A stretch of DNA of 64,000 bases from positions 161,778-225,777 of the forward strand of contig JADKCL010000010.1 of the NCBI GenBank assembly GCA_016718825.1, given 5' to 3'. The translations under genes and the position numbers were made by a program. Every line of letters begins with the position of its first letter. The stretch's first letter is position 1. This document shows positions 63,201 through 64,000 of this stretch, piece after piece. The notes beneath the pieces are model-generated. The model saw nothing but the letters and a program-made list of their open reading frames with translations. It was not told the origin of the DNA and searched no databases. The DNA is from Bacteroidota bacterium. Lineage in GTDB: Bacteria > Bacteroidota > Bacteroidia > J057 > JADKCL01.

Positions 63201-63717
63201 GGCGGTTTTCTTCGAATCGGGACCGCATGCCGCCGCTTTCCCAGAGGTATTTTTCTGCATTCACATGCCCAAGGGCGGCTGTGAGTGCTTGGTTTTCAGT
63301 CAAAGCCGGCGTAGTCGACTTGGCCTTGACGCCATAAATGTCCCCGTTGAGCGCGATGAGGCGACCTGCCTGTTCGTGAAGCACGAGAATTGCCCCTTCA
63401 ACCGGAATGCCATCGACGACGACTTGCATCCGACGGTGCATCATGCCCAAGTTGTCTTCGTAGGAGGAAACCTGTTTGAAGGTCGTCACGCCGCTGAATT
63501 CCGGCATCCACGGCTTGCGTTTAGCGAGCAATTGATCGAGGCTCGCAGGCCCATTTTCGCCGAATCGGATGTACTGAAGCTGTTTGGTTCGCTCGGAATA
63601 CCGCACAGCCTCGGCACCCTGCACCACCTTGGCCGCCGCCGGACCGGTGAGATACTGGGCATGAAGCGATAACGATGCAAAAGAGAGCAGGAAAGCGAGG
63701 AGGAGGAACTTTCTCAT
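60289..63717 (-). CDS. secreted M4 (thermolysin-like) metallopeptidase with PKD and CUB-like domains and T9SS sorting domain
   Basis: About 1142 residues from MRKFLLLAFLLSFASLSLHA (63717; the longer frame adds 14 unlikely residues). A thermolysin propeptide (residues ~20-230) precedes the M4 catalytic domain: HEITHGVTEFSS (zinc ligands and Glu, near 377), GALNESFSDIFG (third zinc ligand, near 399) and GVQNHWFYIL (transition-state His, near 466). Then come PKD (VSYKWYFGDGGTSTLANPTH), a CUB-like domain (ILDPGGFGNYMDNANTEIVI-type), a second PKD and CUB-like pair, a third PKD and a T9SS type A sorting domain (LMQLWPNPASDLVHLSL ... TLVKKVVLE). All catalytic residues are present. It is probably a secreted protease that degrades extracellular protein. 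Confidence 0.93.
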   Translation of the reverse strand: MRKFLLLAFLLSFASLSLHAQYLTGPAAAKVVQGAEAVRYSERTKQLQYIRFGENGPASLDQLLAKRKPWMPEFSGVTTFKQVSSYEDNLGMMHRRMQVVVDGIPVEGAILVLHEQAGRLIALNGDIYGVKAKSTTPALTENQALTAALGHVNAEKYLWESGGMRSRFEENRLSSLPKGELVFAPRNGKYRTGNFTLAWKFDVYATKPLSRQWLFVDATNGQVIHSLNRIHTADVVGSAQTKYSGTLPLTVDQVSGNNFRLRETGRGGGIQTLNCQTGTDYNLAVDFTDANNVWNNVNPAQDECATDAHIGAEATFDYYHLLYGWDSYDDLNSPLLSYIHYDVAFGNAFWDGTRMTYGDGDGSFFTSALTTYDVCAHEITHGVTEFSSSLIYADESGALNESFSDIFGKAVEHYARPSNTSWLIGPECTGGAGIRSMSDPTIFQNPGCYGDAFWFPGADVHTNSGVQNHWFYILTAGDTAVNALGDAYSVAGLGYTKAEAIAFRNNTVYLTPSSDYSDARFYAIQSATDLYGACTPEMIQTANAWYAVGVGPEFTNLPVANFGAQPHNFCNAPATVSFSNSSNGSVSYKWYFGDGGTSTLANPTHTYTALGSYSPKLVVTGCTGVKDSITMPNYVNLDTNLACSVTLPQTGSTTLNYCIGNVLDPGGFGNYMDNANTEIVIAPPLADYIVLTFNSFELEDFYDYLTIYDGPNTSSPLIGAFSGLTPPNGGTITSTGGSITLVFTSDASVVLSGFDVDFECFLATTAPTANFSNPSTTCGGNVAFTDMSTNHPSTWSWNFGDGGTSTQSNPVHNYTTPGTYTVTLIACNSIGCDTFVCNNCVTYDPNSPNCQIQTVPVTGVTFISTCGGVLMDDGGTGPYTDNATGYSVLAPPGATQLSLSFTAFDLETGWDYVNVYDGNNNLAPLMGTFTGNALPNNGLPFVASGGALTIELLSDMSVTLAGFEATWTSSGSMTGPNAQFTAPTSATSGTPVSFTDQSTNATGWSWDFGDGGTSLLQNPTHTYAASGVYLVTLRASNAQDCDDVYTQNIYIDVVGNTPATAMLMQLWPNPASDLVHLSLKLPAASALKMTVLNAVGQKVYSENMEATDHLERVLDMAAFAKGMYFVRIETAGGTLVKKVVLE

Positions 63718-64000
63718 GAAATGATCTTTAATCCAAAAAAATGGTCTTCGAATGCACATTGGGGCATTCAGAAGGAAAGGTAGACAAAAGCAGAAGCAAC
63801 ACCAAACCGCAAGGCGACCGACCTGCAGATGTGTCGGGAATTGGCAGTGTCGATTTTTGCTTTGGGGGATCAGGCCAAAATACCCTGAATGACTCTCTCA
63901 GCGCACATCGGAGACTTGTTGGAGCCTCGAATGACTTTGTGAGGTCCCTTGAGGGACTCTGAGTCATCTGAATGACCTCTGTTAGTCCTCGAATGACTTC
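63718..64000. other. repeat-rich 3' edge of window
   Basis: No gene is supported. GAATGAC occurs at 63887, 63929, 63970 and 63991 (spacings 42, 41, 21). Short palindromes GTCCC-TTGA-GGGAC and GTCAT-CTGA-ATGAC lie between. The feature is cut by the window edge. Confidence 0.4.

Noticed and set aside
62575..63672. Long plus-strand frames opposite the M4 peptidase (also 40132-41082, 55734-56780, 14061-14921, 54506-55471, 43497-44192)
   Set aside because: All are shadows of strong opposite-strand genes.

Overview
The window is a chromosome segment of a Bacteroidota bacterium. The evidence is a fused LpxC-FabZ protein inside an lpxD / lpxC-fabZ / lpxA cluster, many secreted proteins ending in type IX secretion (T9SS) type A or type B sorting domains, SprB-like repeats, a PAS-LytTR regulator and TAnnTTTG-type -7 promoter elements. 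A Saprospiria-like lineage fits the style of the large surface proteins, but this is inference and no rRNA is present to settle it.

Layout. 1-3.7 kb: lipid A and fatty-acid genes (lpxD partial, lpxC-fabZ, lpxA) plus a small ABC ATPase. 3.7-9.0 kb: an AT-richer accessory block bracketed by tRNA-Ser(GGA) modules. It holds a family of secreted paralogs (a full-length two-module protein, a C-module-only protein and three tandem N-module-only copies on a ~650-bp repeat). 9.0-10.6 kb: nine minus-strand tRNA or tRNA-like genes (His x3, GUA-anticodon x2, Ser x3, Cys) with hairpins abutting the genes and larger inverted repeats between them. 11.5-26.4 kb: mostly housekeeping (Asp/Glu racemase, leuS, rpmE2, a frameshifted GlmU-like gene, tpiA, an MsbA-like exporter) mixed with secreted proteins (a T9SS cargo, a GH5 enzyme). 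26.4-34.7 kb: a tight five-gene minus-strand operon, described below. 34.8-37.6 kb: an RluA-family pseudouridine synthase, PAS-LytTR and DUF502 genes. 37.8-64.0 kb: surface and secretome genes (SprB-repeat protein, choice-of-anchor-B protein, CHU_C protein, TraB/GumN-like giant, beta-helix protein, M36 and M4 metallopeptidases) interleaved with a DMT transporter, a nitroreductase, a lipoprotein and an alpha/beta hydrolase.

The best candidate for an undescribed system is 26386-34664: TIR protein, TIR+DUF4062-like protein, STAND NTPase with one membrane helix and WD40 repeats, outer-membrane barrel protein with a helical N-terminal part, and a propeller lipoprotein. The genes are separated by 22, 3, 2 and -3 bp. 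The predicted topology suggests an envelope-spanning sensor coupled to cytosolic TIR effectors. Second candidates are the tandem secreted-protein cassettes and the hairpin-bracketed tRNA array.

Three large genes (GlmU-like, SprB-repeat, M36 peptidase) each carry one frameshift, and each total length is one base over a multiple of three. A fourth frameshift lies in the first tandem cassette. These may be sequencing errors or real lesions. Low-complexity intergenic repeats (GTGAAAA-type, ATGGAGAATGG-type, CTTCGTG/CTTTGTG-type) recur through the window, and in two cases supply the last codons and stop of a gene.
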